Source: Paenirhodobacter enshiensis (GTDB lineage: Bacteria; Pseudomonadota; Alphaproteobacteria; Rhodobacterales; Rhodobacteraceae). Taken from it: a DNA stretch of 64,000 nucleotides. Both the position numbers and the translations under genes were made by a program. The notes beneath the pieces were generated by a model, which was not told where the DNA came from, ran no database searches, and saw only the letters and a list, made by a program, of their open reading frames with translations. The stretch is taken from assembly GCF_000740785.1 (NCBI RefSeq), contig NZ_JFZB01000012.1, positions 1 through 64,000 of the forward strand. The letters are read 5' to 3'. Positions 17,725-26,390 of this stretch are shown in pieces; positions within the stretch are counted from its first letter, which is position 1, and every line of letters starts with the position of its first letter.

Positions 17725-19308
17725 ATGTTCAACTTCTTCTCGGCGCAGCGACCGTCGACCTATACCGGCAAGGCGATGATCGCGACCTCGCATCCGCTGG
17801 CGACGGCGGCGGGGCTCGAGGTGCTGCAGCAGGGCGGAAATGCCGTCGATGCGGCGATCGCTGCGGTGGCGGTGCAGGCGGTGGTCGATCCGCTGATGAC
17901 CGGGGTCGGCGGCGATTGCTTCGCGCTTTACGCCCCGGCGGGGGGTGCGGTGCGGGCGCTGAACGGCTCGGGCCGGGCGCCGGCGGCGGCAAGCGTCGCG
18001 GCGCTGAAGGCGGCGGGTCTCGAAACAGCGATCCCGCTGCGTTCGCCTCATGCGATCACCGTTCCGGGCGCGGTTTCGGCCTGGGTGCGGCTGGTTGACG
18101 ATCACGGCAGCCTGCCGTTGTCGCGCCTGTTCGAACGTGCCATCGGCTATGCCGAGGAGGGCTTCCGTGTGACGCCGCGCGTGGCGCAGGACTGGGCGCA
18201 AAGTGCCGCGACCGTCGCCGACGATCCGGCGGCCTCGGCGGTGTTCCTGCCCGGCGGCAAGGTGCCCTCGGTCGGCGACACGATCCGCAATCCGCGTCTC
18301 TGCGCCACCCTTCGTGCCATCGCCGAGGGCGGCGCGGCCGCCTTCTACGAAGGCCCGAACGCCGGGGCGATGGTCGATTATCTGCGCGGCATCGGCGGGC
18401 TGCATACGCTCGACGATTTCGCGGCGGGCCGTGACGGCGCCGAATGGGTGACGCCGATTCACGCCAGTTATCGCGGCCATGTCATCTATGAATGCCCGCC
18501 GAACGGTCAGGGCGTCGCGGCGCTGCTGATCCTGAAGATCCTCGAAGGCTTTGACATGGCCACGCTCTCCGAGGCCGACCGGATCCACCTCCATGCCGAG
18601 GCGGCCAAGATCGCCTATCACCACCGCGACGCGCTGATCGGTGATGCCGATCACTGCCGCGGCGTGGCCGAGACGCTGCTGTCCGAGCCGGCGATCTCGA
18701 CCCTTCGCGCGCGCATCGACATGAGCCGCGCCGGCCGCCCGGCGCTCTGGGACGAGCCCGAGCACAAGGACACCATTTACCTCTGCGTCGTCGACGAGGC
18801 GGGCAACGCGATCTCCTTCATCAACTCGATCTTCCATGCCTTCGGTTCGGGCCGGATGGATGCCGAGACCGGGGTGCTGTTCCACAATCGCGGCGCTTCG
18901 TTCCGGCTGATCGAGGGGCACCCGAACGCCATCGGCCCGCGCAAGCGGCCGATGCACACCATCATCCCGGGCATGATGTTGACGGATGGCCGGGTCGAGA
19001 TGCCCTTCGGCGTGATGGGCGGGCAGTATCAGGCGGCGGGCCATGCGGCGTTCCTGTCGGGCGTGATCGACCGCAGGATGAGCTTGCAAGAGGCGATGGA
19101 CGCACCGCGCAGCTTCGGTTTCGGCGGCGTGCTGGAGGTCGAGCCCACCGTCTCGGCCGAGGCGCGGGCAGAGCTGGAACGGCGCGGACACAAGGTCGTT
19201 GTCGTCGCGGCTCCGATCGGGGGCAGTCAGGCGATCCGCATCCGCGAGGATGGGCTCCTCGAAGGTGGTTCCGACACGCGCAAGGACGGGATGGCGCTCG
19301 GGTTCTGA
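17725..19308 (+). CDS. ggt: Gamma-glutamyltransferase family protein
   Basis: This 527-residue Ntn-hydrolase transfers or hydrolyses gamma-glutamyl groups from glutathione and related compounds. The proprotein is cut before the catalytic threonine T350 (EHKDTIYLCVVDEAGNAISF), which leaves a large chain of about 349 and a small chain of about 178 residues. MIATSHPLATAAGLEVLQQGGNAVDA near residue 18 and SPHAITVPGAVSAW near residue 107 are family landmarks. No signal peptide is evident, so this may be a cytoplasmic YwrD/CapD-like member rather than periplasmic GGT. A terminator follows, then an amino-acid ABC importer, suggesting use of imported gamma-glutamyl compounds. Confidence 0.87.
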   Translation: MFNFFSAQRPSTYTGKAMIATSHPLATAAGLEVLQQGGNAVDAAIAAVAVQAVVDPLMTGVGGDCFALYAPAGGAVRALNGSGRAPAAASVAALKAAGLETAIPLRSPHAITVPGAVSAWVRLVDDHGSLPLSRLFERAIGYAEEGFRVTPRVAQDWAQSAATVADDPAASAVFLPGGKVPSVGDTIRNPRLCATLRAIAEGGAAAFYEGPNAGAMVDYLRGIGGLHTLDDFAAGRDGAEWVTPIHASYRGHVIYECPPNGQGVAALLILKILEGFDMATLSEADRIHLHAEAAKIAYHHRDALIGDADHCRGVAETLLSEPAISTLRARIDMSRAGRPALWDEPEHKDTIYLCVVDEAGNAISFINSIFHAFGSGRMDAETGVLFHNRGASFRLIEGHPNAIGPRKRPMHTIIPGMMLTDGRVEMPFGVMGGQYQAAGHAAFLSGVIDRRMSLQEAMDAPRSFGFGGVLEVEPTVSAEARAELERRGHKVVVVAAPIGGSQAIRIREDGLLEGGSDTRKDGMALGF

Positions 19309-19330
19309 TCTCGTTTCGACGGTCCATGCA

Positions 19331-19360
19331 CGGCCCCGCCTTCGCAGGCGGGGCCGTTTT
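19331..19360 (+). terminator. Rho-independent terminator after gamma-glutamyltransferase
   Basis: CGGCCCCGCC at 19331-19340 pairs perfectly with GGCGGGGCCG at 19347-19356 over a 6-base loop and is followed by TTTT. It starts 23 bp after the gamma-glutamyltransferase stop. Confidence 0.92.
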
Positions 19361-19410
19361 CGGTTCAGGGTCTGTGCCGGCCGGTCCGGAAACCGAATCA
19401 ATGCCGCAGA

Positions 19411-19445
19411 TGTTCAATACATTACTGTTCAATATGTATACATAA
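19411..19445. promoter_or_regulatory. ABC importer promoter region with direct repeats and GntR-type palindrome (copy 2)
   Basis: TGTTCAATA occurs at 19411-19419 and again at 19426-19434, directly followed by TGTATACATAA at 19435-19445. The latter is identical to the element before the GntR gene. The region is sharply AT-rich between the terminator and the importer genes and is the natural place for the importer promoter. Confidence 0.6.
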
Positions 19446-19595
19446 TGAGCTGATACATCCGATCAGCGGGCAGAATTTGGGCGTTCCAGGGCTGAGCCCC
19501 GGATTTCTCCCGAGGCCACGGCCTTTGCATTGCCCCTGCCGGCTTGCAAGCGCAGCTTCGGATCAGAGCTTCACCGGCACCACGGAGGGATTTCG

Positions 19596-20456
19596 ATGCT
19601 GGACCATGACCTTTCCCCGTTCACCCGACCGGCGCTGTCGCGGCTTGCCGCAAGTGCGGCGTTGTGCGCGGCACTCGCGGCGCCCGGCCTTGCCGCGGCC
19701 GGTCTGCCCGACGCCATCGCGTCCTCGAAGACGCTGACCTTCTGCAGCGCACTCAGCCAGCCGCCGCTGGAATTCGTCGACGAGAATCAGACGCCGGTCG
19801 GCGCCGATATCGAGCTTGGCGACGAGCTGGCGAAGCGGCTGGATCTGAAGACCAAATGGATCAACATCCCGTTCTCGGGGCTGATTCCGGCGCTGCAGGC
19901 AGGGCAGTGCGATGCGATCCTGTCGCAGCTGTTCATCAAGGCGCCGCGCCTTGAGGTGATCGACCAGGTTCCTTACGCCTGGTCTCAGGAGATCCTGGCC
20001 TTCAAGAAGGGCTCTCCCGTGGTCGACGATCCGGTCGAGATGTCGGGCAAGAAGGTTGCGAGCGTCACCGGCACCACCGCCACCGTGCTGCTTGAGCAGG
20101 CGAACGAAAAGCTGAAGGCCGAAGGCAAGGCGCCGATCACCATCGTCGAATTCCCGACGGGCACCGCCGCCTTCCAGCAGCTGATGATCGGCCAGGTCGA
20201 TGCTTACGGCGCCTCTTTCGAGATCGGTCAGTATTACGATCAGCACAACCCGGGCGAGATCGTCACCGGATCGAAGCCGTTCTACAAGATCCTCACCGGC
20301 ATCGGCGTGCGCAAGGACGAGAAGGGCCTGAGCAAGGCGCTGGAAGAGCAGTTCGCCCTGATGATGAAGGATGGCAGCTATGCCGCCATCTACAAGAAAT
20401 GGGGCATCGAGAGCGACATGCTCGACGCGCCCATGCCGACCCAGCCCGCGAACTGA
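19596..20456 (+). CDS. Amino-acid ABC transporter substrate-binding protein (family 3)
   Basis: This 286-residue periplasmic protein delivers a polar amino acid or related ligand to the permease encoded downstream. It has an N-terminal signal region (arginine, then LAASAALCAALAAPGLAAAG near residues 17-36). The type 3 binding fold follows, with FVDENQTPVGADIELGDELAKRL, the VASVTGTTATVLLE hinge and FPTGTAAFQQLMIGQVDA. The start ATG follows CGGAGGG by six bases; an earlier in-frame start would add an unlikely prefix. It is first in a three-gene importer operon behind gamma-glutamyltransferase. Ligand identity (glutamate, gamma-glutamyl compound or other) is not determinable here. Confidence 0.88.
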   Translation: MLDHDLSPFTRPALSRLAASAALCAALAAPGLAAAGLPDAIASSKTLTFCSALSQPPLEFVDENQTPVGADIELGDELAKRLDLKTKWINIPFSGLIPALQAGQCDAILSQLFIKAPRLEVIDQVPYAWSQEILAFKKGSPVVDDPVEMSGKKVASVTGTTATVLLEQANEKLKAEGKAPITIVEFPTGTAAFQQLMIGQVDAYGASFEIGQYYDQHNPGEIVTGSKPFYKILTGIGVRKDEKGLSKALEEQFALMMKDGSYAAIYKKWGIESDMLDAPMPTQPAN

Positions 20457-20565
20457 GACCGCCGAACGAAACCCGGCGAACCGAGGAAGGCTTCCGCCCG
20501 GCGCATGACGTGCCGGGCGGTCCGCCCCGCGACAGGCGCGGGCGCAAGATCACAGCGAGGATTCC

Positions 20566-21288
20566 GTGCATTTCGACTGGCCGTATTTCTGGCATCAGCT
20601 GCTGACCCCGGGGGACAAGTTCCTCACCGGCCTCGGGCTGACCGTTTCGATGGCGCTGTGCGCCGAGATCATCGGCCTTGTGCTGGGGCTGGTCATCGCG
20701 CAGATGCGGCTGTCGCGTCCGCGTCCGTTGCGTGCCTTCGCCAGCCTCTATATCTGGGCGATCCGGGGCACGCCGCTTCTGGTGCAGATCGTGTTCATCT
20801 ACACCGGCCTCGCTGCGGCGGGGATCATGCGGTTTCGCGATTTCACCCTATTCGACATCACCGTCAGCGGCAGCGTTCAGGCTGGCATCATCGCGCTCGG
20901 TCTGCACGAGGCGGCCTATATGGCGGAGATCTTCCGCTCCGGCATCCAGGCAGTCGACCGCGGTCAGTTCGAGGCGGCGAAGGCCATCGGTATGCCGCCC
21001 TCGATGATGATGCGTTACGTCGTGCTGCCGCAGGCTTTGCGGGTGGTCTTGCTGCCGATCGGCAACCAGTTCAACATCTTGCTGAAGAACACCACCCTCG
21101 TCAGCGTGATCGGCGTGTCCGAGATGATGCTGGTGACCGAGACGATCAACTCCGCCACCTTCCGCACCTTCGAGCTGTATTCCGTCCTCGGGCTCTATTT
21201 CCTCATGCTGACCAGCCTGTGGACGCTGTTCATGAGATGGGCCGAGAAGCGGCTGGAGCTGAGCTCGCGCGGCACCGCGACGCGCTGA
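20566..21288 (+). CDS. Amino-acid ABC transporter permease (HisM family)
   Basis: This 240-residue inner-membrane protein is the permease of a polar amino-acid importer. It has about five membrane helices and the cytoplasmic EAA loop EAAKAIGMPPSMMMRYVVLPQALR near residue 138, which docks to the ATPase. The start is GTG at 20566 after AGCGAGG; no ATG is available in a better place. Only one permease gene is present, so the channel should be a homodimer. It sits between the binding protein (109-bp gap) and the ATPase (30-bp gap). Confidence 0.9.
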   Translation: MHFDWPYFWHQLLTPGDKFLTGLGLTVSMALCAEIIGLVLGLVIAQMRLSRPRPLRAFASLYIWAIRGTPLLVQIVFIYTGLAAAGIMRFRDFTLFDITVSGSVQAGIIALGLHEAAYMAEIFRSGIQAVDRGQFEAAKAIGMPPSMMMRYVVLPQALRVVLLPIGNQFNILLKNTTLVSVIGVSEMMLVTETINSATFRTFELYSVLGLYFLMLTSLWTLFMRWAEKRLELSSRGTATR

Positions 21289-21318
21289 ACCCGTGCAACA
21301 TTCCCGAGGGGCAAGACG

Positions 21319-22095
21319 ATGATCGACAAGCGCAATCTGCTGGTGGAAATGGACGCCATCGAGAAATGGTATGGTCCGACAAAGATCCTCGACAAGGTGG
21401 ATTTCAAGGTCTCCAGGGGCGAGGTCGTGGTGCTGATCGGGCCTTCGGGCTCTGGCAAGACGACGCTTCTGCGCTGCATCAACCATCTGGAGACGGTGCA
21501 GGGCGGCCGCATTCTGGTGAACGGCAAGCCCATCGGCTACCGCATCACCAACGACAAGCTGGTCGAGGATTCCGAGCGCAACGTCGCGCTGCAACGGCGC
21601 GATGTCGGCATGGTGTTCCAGCGCTTCAACCTGTTCGCCAACATGACGGTGCTGCGCAATATCACCATCGCGCCGAAGCTGCTGCGCGGGCTGACCCAGG
21701 CCGAAGCCGAGGCCGAGGCGCGCACCCTGCTCGCCCGCGTCAACCTCGCCGACAAGGAGAATTCCTATCCGCACGAGCTGTCGGGCGGCCAGCAGCAGCG
21801 CATCGCCATCGCCCGCGCGCTCGCGATGAAGCCCGCGCTCTTGCTGTTCGACGAGCCGACTTCCGCCCTCGATCCCGAGATGGTGGGCGAGGTTCTGGCG
21901 GTGATGAAGGATCTGGCAACCTCGGGGATGACCATGGTCGTCGTCACCCACGAGATGGGCTTCGCCCGTCAGGTCGCGGACCGCGTGGTGGTGATGGCCT
22001 CGGGCCACATCATCGAAGAGGGCACGCCCGAGGAGGTCTTCGAAAACCCGCAGCATCCGAAAACTCAGGCGCTGCTGAATTCGGTCTTGCACTGA
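21319..22095 (+). CDS. Amino-acid ABC transporter ATP-binding protein
   Basis: This 258-residue ATPase powers the importer. Walker A is GPSGSGKT near residue 41, the signature [15 protein letters not shown] is near residue 154 and Walker [15 protein letters not shown] is near residue 174. A 20-residue insertion ([20 protein letters not shown]) between Walker A and the Q-loop is typical of the GlnQ/HisP class. It is the last gene of the operon, followed by 136 bp of GC-rich non-coding DNA that includes a CGCCCG...CGGGCG hairpin. Confidence 0.92.
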   Translation: MIDKRNLLVEMDAIEKWYGPTKILDKVDFKVSRGEVVVLIGPSGSGKTTLLRCINHLETVQGGRILVNGKPIGYRITNDKLVEDSERNVALQRRDVGMVFQRFNLFANMTVLRNITIAPKLLRGLTQAEAEAEARTLLARVNLADKENSYPHELSGGQQQRIAIARALAMKPALLLFDEPTSALDPEMVGEVLAVMKDLATSGMTMVVVTHEMGFARQVADRVVVMASGHIIEEGTPEEVFENPQHPKTQALLNSVLH

Positions 22096-22231
22096 GGGCG
22101 CGGGGGGGTGCCCTCCTCCCCCACCGCGCACGGCGGAAGCCGATTGCAGCACCCGGATTTGCACGGCATTCTGGCGCCCTGCCGCCCGCGCTCCGGGCGT
22201 GGCATGAACGCGCGGGAGTGCGGAGGAAAAC

Positions 22232-23083
22232 ATGATCGTTCGCGGCCGGCCGAGTGCACTTGGCCTGTTCTTCGTGGTGCGCGGCTCGCTGATCCGCGAG
22301 GTCTGGCCGCAGGTGGTGGGGGTCGCGCTGCTTTCGGCGCTGGTGGTGCTGGCGCATCGCTCCGTTCCCGCGCTGGTGCCGGGGGTCAACACCGCGCCCT
22401 TCGCGCTTCTCGGCATCGCGATCTCGATCTTCCTCAGCTTTCGCAACAGCGCGAGCTATGACCGCTGGTGGGAGGGGCGCAAGCTCTGGGGGCAGATCAT
22501 CCAGACCGCGCGCGACATCGCCCGGCAGAGTTCGATGATCGAGGGGCAGCCGGAACGGCGCGGGCTGCTTCTGGCCGTCGTGGCCTTCGCCCGCCGGGCC
22601 GAGCGTCAGCTGCGCGCCGCCCCCGGCCCCGAAAGCGCCGATCAGGCGCTGGCCGAGGCCGCCCGTCAGATCGGCGCGGCCGAACGCGCCGGCACGCTCA
22701 CTCCGATGGAGGCGCTGGTGCTGCATCAAAGCCTGGTTCGGCTGTCGCAATCGCTCGTCGGTTGCGAGCGGCTGGCGAACACCCCCCTGCCCTTCGCCTA
22801 TACGCTGCTTTTGCACCGCACGGCCTATCTGTTCTGCTTCGTGCTGCCTTTCGGCTTCGCCGACACCATCGGCTGGGGCACGCCGCTGATGACGGCGCTG
22901 GTGGCCTATACGTTCTTCGGCCTCGATGCGCTCGGCGCGGAGCTCGAGGATCCCTTCGCGCTGCTGCCGAACGGGCTGCCGCTGGCAGCCTATGCGACCA
23001 CGGTCGAGATCGCGCTGCGCCAGGCGCTTGGCGAAACCGACCTGCCCGCCCCGGCGAAGCCGATGGGGTTCATTCTGACCTGA
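22232..23083 (+). CDS. Bestrophin family membrane protein
   Basis: This 283-residue protein belongs to the bestrophin/UPF0187 family of pentameric ion channels. The hallmark SFRNSASYDRWWEGRKLWG is at residues 71-89. Hydrophobic spans lie at about 25-42, 54-70, 200-220 and 225-245. Length is normal for bacterial members. The ATG follows GGAGGAAA. It ends 7 bp from the convergent cyclase gene. Bacterial homologues conduct cations or anions; selectivity cannot be read here. Whether it belongs functionally to the cyclase module next door is unknown. Confidence 0.85.
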   Translation: MIVRGRPSALGLFFVVRGSLIREVWPQVVGVALLSALVVLAHRSVPALVPGVNTAPFALLGIAISIFLSFRNSASYDRWWEGRKLWGQIIQTARDIARQSSMIEGQPERRGLLLAVVAFARRAERQLRAAPGPESADQALAEAARQIGAAERAGTLTPMEALVLHQSLVRLSQSLVGCERLANTPLPFAYTLLLHRTAYLFCFVLPFGFADTIGWGTPLMTALVAYTFFGLDALGAELEDPFALLPNGLPLAAYATTVEIALRQALGETDLPAPAKPMGFILT

Positions 23084-23090
23084 TCTGCCC

Positions 23091-24803
23091 TCAGAGCGTG
23101 GCGGCGGGCTCCGGGGCCAGTCGCTGCGTGGCCGCCTCGTCGATCAGATAGACCCGCAGCATCGAGCTGCGACCGCGGATCGCGATCTCATGGTTGACGA
23201 TGCCGCCGAAATCGAGGCCGGAGCGATCGGCGACCTCGGCCGAGACGACGATCGGCATGTTTTCCTGTTTCGCCACGGTTTCCAGACGGCTTGCGACATT
23301 CACGGTATCGCCGACGACGGTGACCGCCGTCGCCCCCGGAATCCCCATCCGGCCGACGATCACCGGCCCGGCATGGATGCCGGCGACGGCGGTCAGCGGG
23401 GCCTCGCCGTTCTGGGCGATGTCGCGGCTCAGCTCGTCGACGGCACGGCGGATCGCGATGGCGGCGCGGATTGCGCCGCTGCATCCGGCCTCAAGATTGT
23501 CGTCGGTCGCGAAGATCGCCATCGCGCCGTCACCGATGAACTTGTCGATCCGTCCGCCCTCGGCCTCGACAGCCGATCCCACCGCTTCGAAATAGCGGTT
23601 GAGCAGGAACACCACGTCATAGGGCAGGTGGCGCTCGGAATAGGTGGTGAAACCGCGGATGTCGCAAAACAGCACGACGCGCTGACGCTCGACCGGGGGG
23701 GTGTCCTCGGCCGTCGGCTGCAGGCCGCCGGTCGCGGGCACCAGAACCCGCTCGATCTGCAGGTTGCCGCGCGGGCGCAGCTGGCAGGCCAGCCGTATAT
23801 CGCCATCGGCGCCGATGCGGCGCAGGGTGGCGGCCTCGATCTCGTTCGGAGGAGGCAGCATCGTGTCGGATTCGAGAACCCGGACCCGGCAGGTCGAACA
23901 CCGCCCGCTGCCGCCGCACACCGAGTATTGCGCGATGCCGTTCATCCGGCTTGCCTCCAGAACCGAGGTTCCGGCCAGCGCATGGACCAGCGCGCCGGTG
24001 TCGTAGCGGATTTCGAAGCCGCGCGCGTGCTGAAGCACCGAACGCAGCTGACGCGCCATCAGCACCCCCACCAGCACCAGCACGTAGCCGTTGCGCAGGT
24101 AGGCCGAAAGCGTGCTGACCACCTGTTCGTGATGGGTCGAGCGCAGCACCATCGGCGTCGCGCTCGACACGGTGTTGAAAAGGAAACCATAGATAGCGAG
24201 GCCGCGTCCGACCACGACGAAACCGGCAAGTGCCAGCGTCGGCAGCACCCCGGCCACCACCAGCGCCGGCAGCATCCAGCCCCGCGTGCCGAAGCGGTGG
24301 CGCAGCGCCTTCGCCGCGCCGATGCAGCCATGCGTCCATACCACGATCACCGCCACCGCCTGTTGCAGCCCCAGCGGCGGCGCATCGACCCACATCGAGT
24401 GCAGCACGCCGCGATAGGTGGTTTCCCAGCCATAGGCCATCCGCCCGATTCCGGCCGACACGATGTGATCGGCCAGAAGATAGGGGATCAGAAGTCCGAA
24501 GATCAGCTGCACCATCTCCCAGGGCGGCATCGTCAGCGTGCGCCGGGCGTAAAGCGTGAACAGCGCGTGCCCGGCGTGAAAGATCAACGAGCCATAGAGA
24601 AGAACCTCGCCCGGCAGGGTCTGCCACGGACCGGTGAACAGCGGCCGCAGCGCCTCGGCCCGGTCGATCGAGACCAGCAGCATCGCATGGTTGAGCAGGT
24701 GCATCGTGACGAAGCACAGGATGACAGTGCCGGAAGCACTGCGAAGCCAGTCCATCGCACGGCGGCCGGACAGGGGGGCGGAAGGGGGGGGCATGGCGCT
24801 CAC
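23091..24803 (-). CDS. Membrane-anchored [2Fe-2S] ferredoxin-adenylate/guanylate cyclase fusion
   Basis: This 570-residue protein joins three parts. Residues about 20-250 carry several membrane helices with histidines (H35, H39, H76, H79, H158) that could hold haem, as in fumarate-reductase-like anchors. Residues about 260-355 are a plant-type ferredoxin with C296, C302, C305 and C340. Residues about 375-555 are a class III cyclase with metal aspartates D381 and D425, base-recognition K421 and D499, and N502/R506. All catalytic residues for cAMP formation are present. The GTG at 24803 gives the numbering used; an ATG at 24794 is equally plausible. It is last in a minus-strand set with MBL hydrolase, cyclic-nucleotide-binding and pseudo-ABC genes. 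Redox control of cAMP output is inferred. Confidence 0.88.
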   Translation of the reverse strand: MSAMPPPSAPLSGRRAMDWLRSASGTVILCFVTMHLLNHAMLLVSIDRAEALRPLFTGPWQTLPGEVLLYGSLIFHAGHALFTLYARRTLTMPPWEMVQLIFGLLIPYLLADHIVSAGIGRMAYGWETTYRGVLHSMWVDAPPLGLQQAVAVIVVWTHGCIGAAKALRHRFGTRGWMLPALVVAGVLPTLALAGFVVVGRGLAIYGFLFNTVSSATPMVLRSTHHEQVVSTLSAYLRNGYVLVLVGVLMARQLRSVLQHARGFEIRYDTGALVHALAGTSVLEASRMNGIAQYSVCGGSGRCSTCRVRVLESDTMLPPPNEIEAATLRRIGADGDIRLACQLRPRGNLQIERVLVPATGGLQPTAEDTPPVERQRVVLFCDIRGFTTYSERHLPYDVVFLLNRYFEAVGSAVEAEGGRIDKFIGDGAMAIFATDDNLEAGCSGAIRAAIAIRRAVDELSRDIAQNGEAPLTAVAGIHAGPVIVGRMGIPGATAVTVVGDTVNVASRLETVAKQENMPIVVSAEVADRSGLDFGGIVNHEIAIRGRSSMLRVYLIDEAATQRLAPEPAATL

Positions 24804-24819
24804 GGCTGTGACGAGGGAG

Positions 24820-24851
24820 GATCTCGACGGGGATCTCGACGGGGATCTCGG
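24820..24851. repeat. 12-bp tandem repeat between cyclase and MBL genes
   Basis: GATCTCGACGGG is repeated in tandem about 2.7 times in the 132-bp space between the MBL hydrolase stop and the cyclase start. On the transcribed strand it reads CCCGTCGAGATC and lies in the cyclase leader. It could be a slippage-prone spacer or a repeated regulator site. Confidence 0.8.
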
Positions 24852-24935
24852 AGGCGGGTTAGCCCCGTTCGGGGGCGAACCGCAAGGGCATGGGACGGGT
24901 CTCGGCGAGGCTTCGCCGTCCGGGGCGCGGCGCGC

Positions 24936-25811
24936 TCAGAGCGCGATCCGCATCCCCTGACGGGCGACGAACGCGCCGGGGAATTCAGTCGCGGCCGCAG
25001 TGGCGATGGCGTCGAGCGCGTCATCGGTGCGGAACGGTGCGTGATGGACGAAGCCCACCTGTCCGACGCCGGCCGCGCGCGCGATGCGCAACGCCTGCTG
25101 CCAGCTCGAATGGCCGAAACCGCAGTGGCTGCACATGTCGCCATCGTCATACATGCTGTCATAAAGCATCAGATCGGCCCCGGCGACGAAGGCGGTCACG
25201 GCCGGATCGAGGACGCCGGGCACATGTTCGACATCGGTCACGATACACAGCGCGCGGCCGCCGGCCTCGACCCGGTAAGCGGTGGCGCTGCCCGGATGGT
25301 TCAGTGCGAGCGTGCGGATGCGCAGCCCCGGAGCCAGATCGAATGTCTCGGGCGGATCGAAGTCGCGGGTTTCGAGCGTGGCGCGGAACACCTCGGGACC
25401 GACCGGGAAATAGGGTGCCCGCATCAGCCCCGCGAGCAGCTCTCGCGCCGGGCCGGTGGCGGCGTGGCCAGACCACAGCGTCAACCGGGTCTCGGGGCAG
25501 TAGAGCGGCGCGAAGAACGGCAGGCCGATGGTATGGTCGTAATGCCAGTGCGACAGGAACAGGTCGATCTCGCGCACCCCTTCGGCGCGCAGGGCCTGCC
25601 CGGCGGGATGGATGCCGCTGCCGGCGTCGAAGATCAGCACGCGGCCGGCCACGCGCAGCTCGATGCAGATGGTGGCCCCGCCGTAGCGTGCCACGCTGGC
25701 CGTGGCCATCGGCAAGGAGCCGCGCACACCGTGCAGGCGCAGGTCGAAGACGGCGCCGGCCGCGGGCAGAGCGCAGGCTGCATCGGCAACGGAAGAACGG
25801 GCGTCGGTCAT
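24936..25811 (-). CDS. MBL-fold metallo-hydrolase, possible cyclic-nucleotide phosphodiesterase
   Basis: This 291-residue protein has the metallo-beta-lactamase fold. The metal motif is H88-W-H90-Y-D92-H93, followed by H172 (NHPG), D193 (VTDVEH), D218 and H256/H257. All ligands for a two-metal centre are present, so it should be an active hydrolase. A CSHCGFGHSSWQQA segment near residue 227 resembles RNase Z/PhnP-like subgroups and could bind an extra metal. The start was set at the ATG preceded by GAGGAAG. It lies between a cyclic-nucleotide-binding gene and a cyclase gene, so hydrolysis of cAMP is an attractive guess, as class II phosphodiesterases share this fold. The substrate is not proven. 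Confidence 0.82.
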   Translation of the reverse strand: MTDARSSVADAACALPAAGAVFDLRLHGVRGSLPMATASVARYGGATICIELRVAGRVLIFDAGSGIHPAGQALRAEGVREIDLFLSHWHYDHTIGLPFFAPLYCPETRLTLWSGHAATGPARELLAGLMRAPYFPVGPEVFRATLETRDFDPPETFDLAPGLRIRTLALNHPGSATAYRVEAGGRALCIVTDVEHVPGVLDPAVTAFVAGADLMLYDSMYDDGDMCSHCGFGHSSWQQALRIARAAGVGQVGFVHHAPFRTDDALDAIATAAATEFPGAFVARQGMRIAL

Positions 25812-25923
25812 GTCGCTTCCTCGGCGCGGCAGCAGGTCCCGGGGCGTGGGGCGCACTCAGCACAGCACGCCCTGTCGGCCGATACAAGCGTCATCCCCGC
25901 CGCCCGTTTCGTCGCCGCCGGCC

Positions 25924-26379
25924 TCATCGCGCCAGGCCCGCGCGGGCGGCGATCAGATCGTCGGTGGTCGCGCTCAGCCGTTCGGCCATCATGCGCAGCA
26001 TGGACAGCGTGACGGCGCTGTCTTGCTGCAACAGCCGCAGCAGATCGTCGCGCGCGATGCGCAGCGCATCAAGGCCGACCGCAGCGCGCACCGTGGCCGT
26101 TCGGTTGCCCTCGCACAGCACGGCAATCTCGCCGATAATGCTGCGCTCGGGGATCTCGGCGACGCGCACCGGCCCCGCCGGGCCGTCGACCAGCACATCG
26201 ACATAGCCGTTCAGCAGCAGATATGCGCAATCGCCCGGATCGCCCTGATGGAAGATCACCTCGCCGGCCTCGAAATGCAGCCGTTTCGAGGCGAAGGCCA
26301 GCCGCTTCAGACCCAGTATGTCCGCACCGGCGAGCAGCGGCACCTGCCGCAGGATACATACTTCGTCATTCAGGGACAT
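25924..26379 (-). CDS. Stand-alone cyclic-nucleotide-binding domain protein
   Basis: This 151-residue protein is a single CRP/cAMP-binding beta-barrel without a DNA-binding domain. The phosphate-binding cassette is IIGEIAVLCEGNRTATVRA, with E84 binding the ribose hydroxyl and R93 the cyclic phosphate, followed by T94-A95. All are intact, so cAMP binding is likely. A C-terminal helix (about 115-150) replaces the usual CRP dimer helix and winged helix. The ATG follows GAGGAAGG, 11 bp after the pseudo-ABC stop, so the two are co-translated. It probably acts as a cAMP-responsive subunit of the ABC-like partner rather than as a transcription factor. Confidence 0.85.
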   Translation of the reverse strand: MSLNDEVCILRQVPLLAGADILGLKRLAFASKRLHFEAGEVIFHQGDPGDCAYLLLNGYVDVLVDGPAGPVRVAEIPERSIIGEIAVLCEGNRTATVRAAVGLDALRIARDDLLRLLQQDSAVTLSMLRMMAERLSATTDDLIAARAGLAR

Positions 26380-26390
26380 GGGCCTTCCTC

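Noticed and set aside
24936-25856. Longer start for the MBL hydrolase at 25856
   Set aside because: The ATG at 25811 has a good GAGGAAG ribosome site; the extra 15 residues are not family-like.
23190-26012. 940-aa open frame on the plus strand across the cyclase and MBL genes
   Set aside because: It is low-complexity (Arg, Gln, His, Asp, Gly), spans two real antisense genes and their intergenic repeat, and contains no motif.
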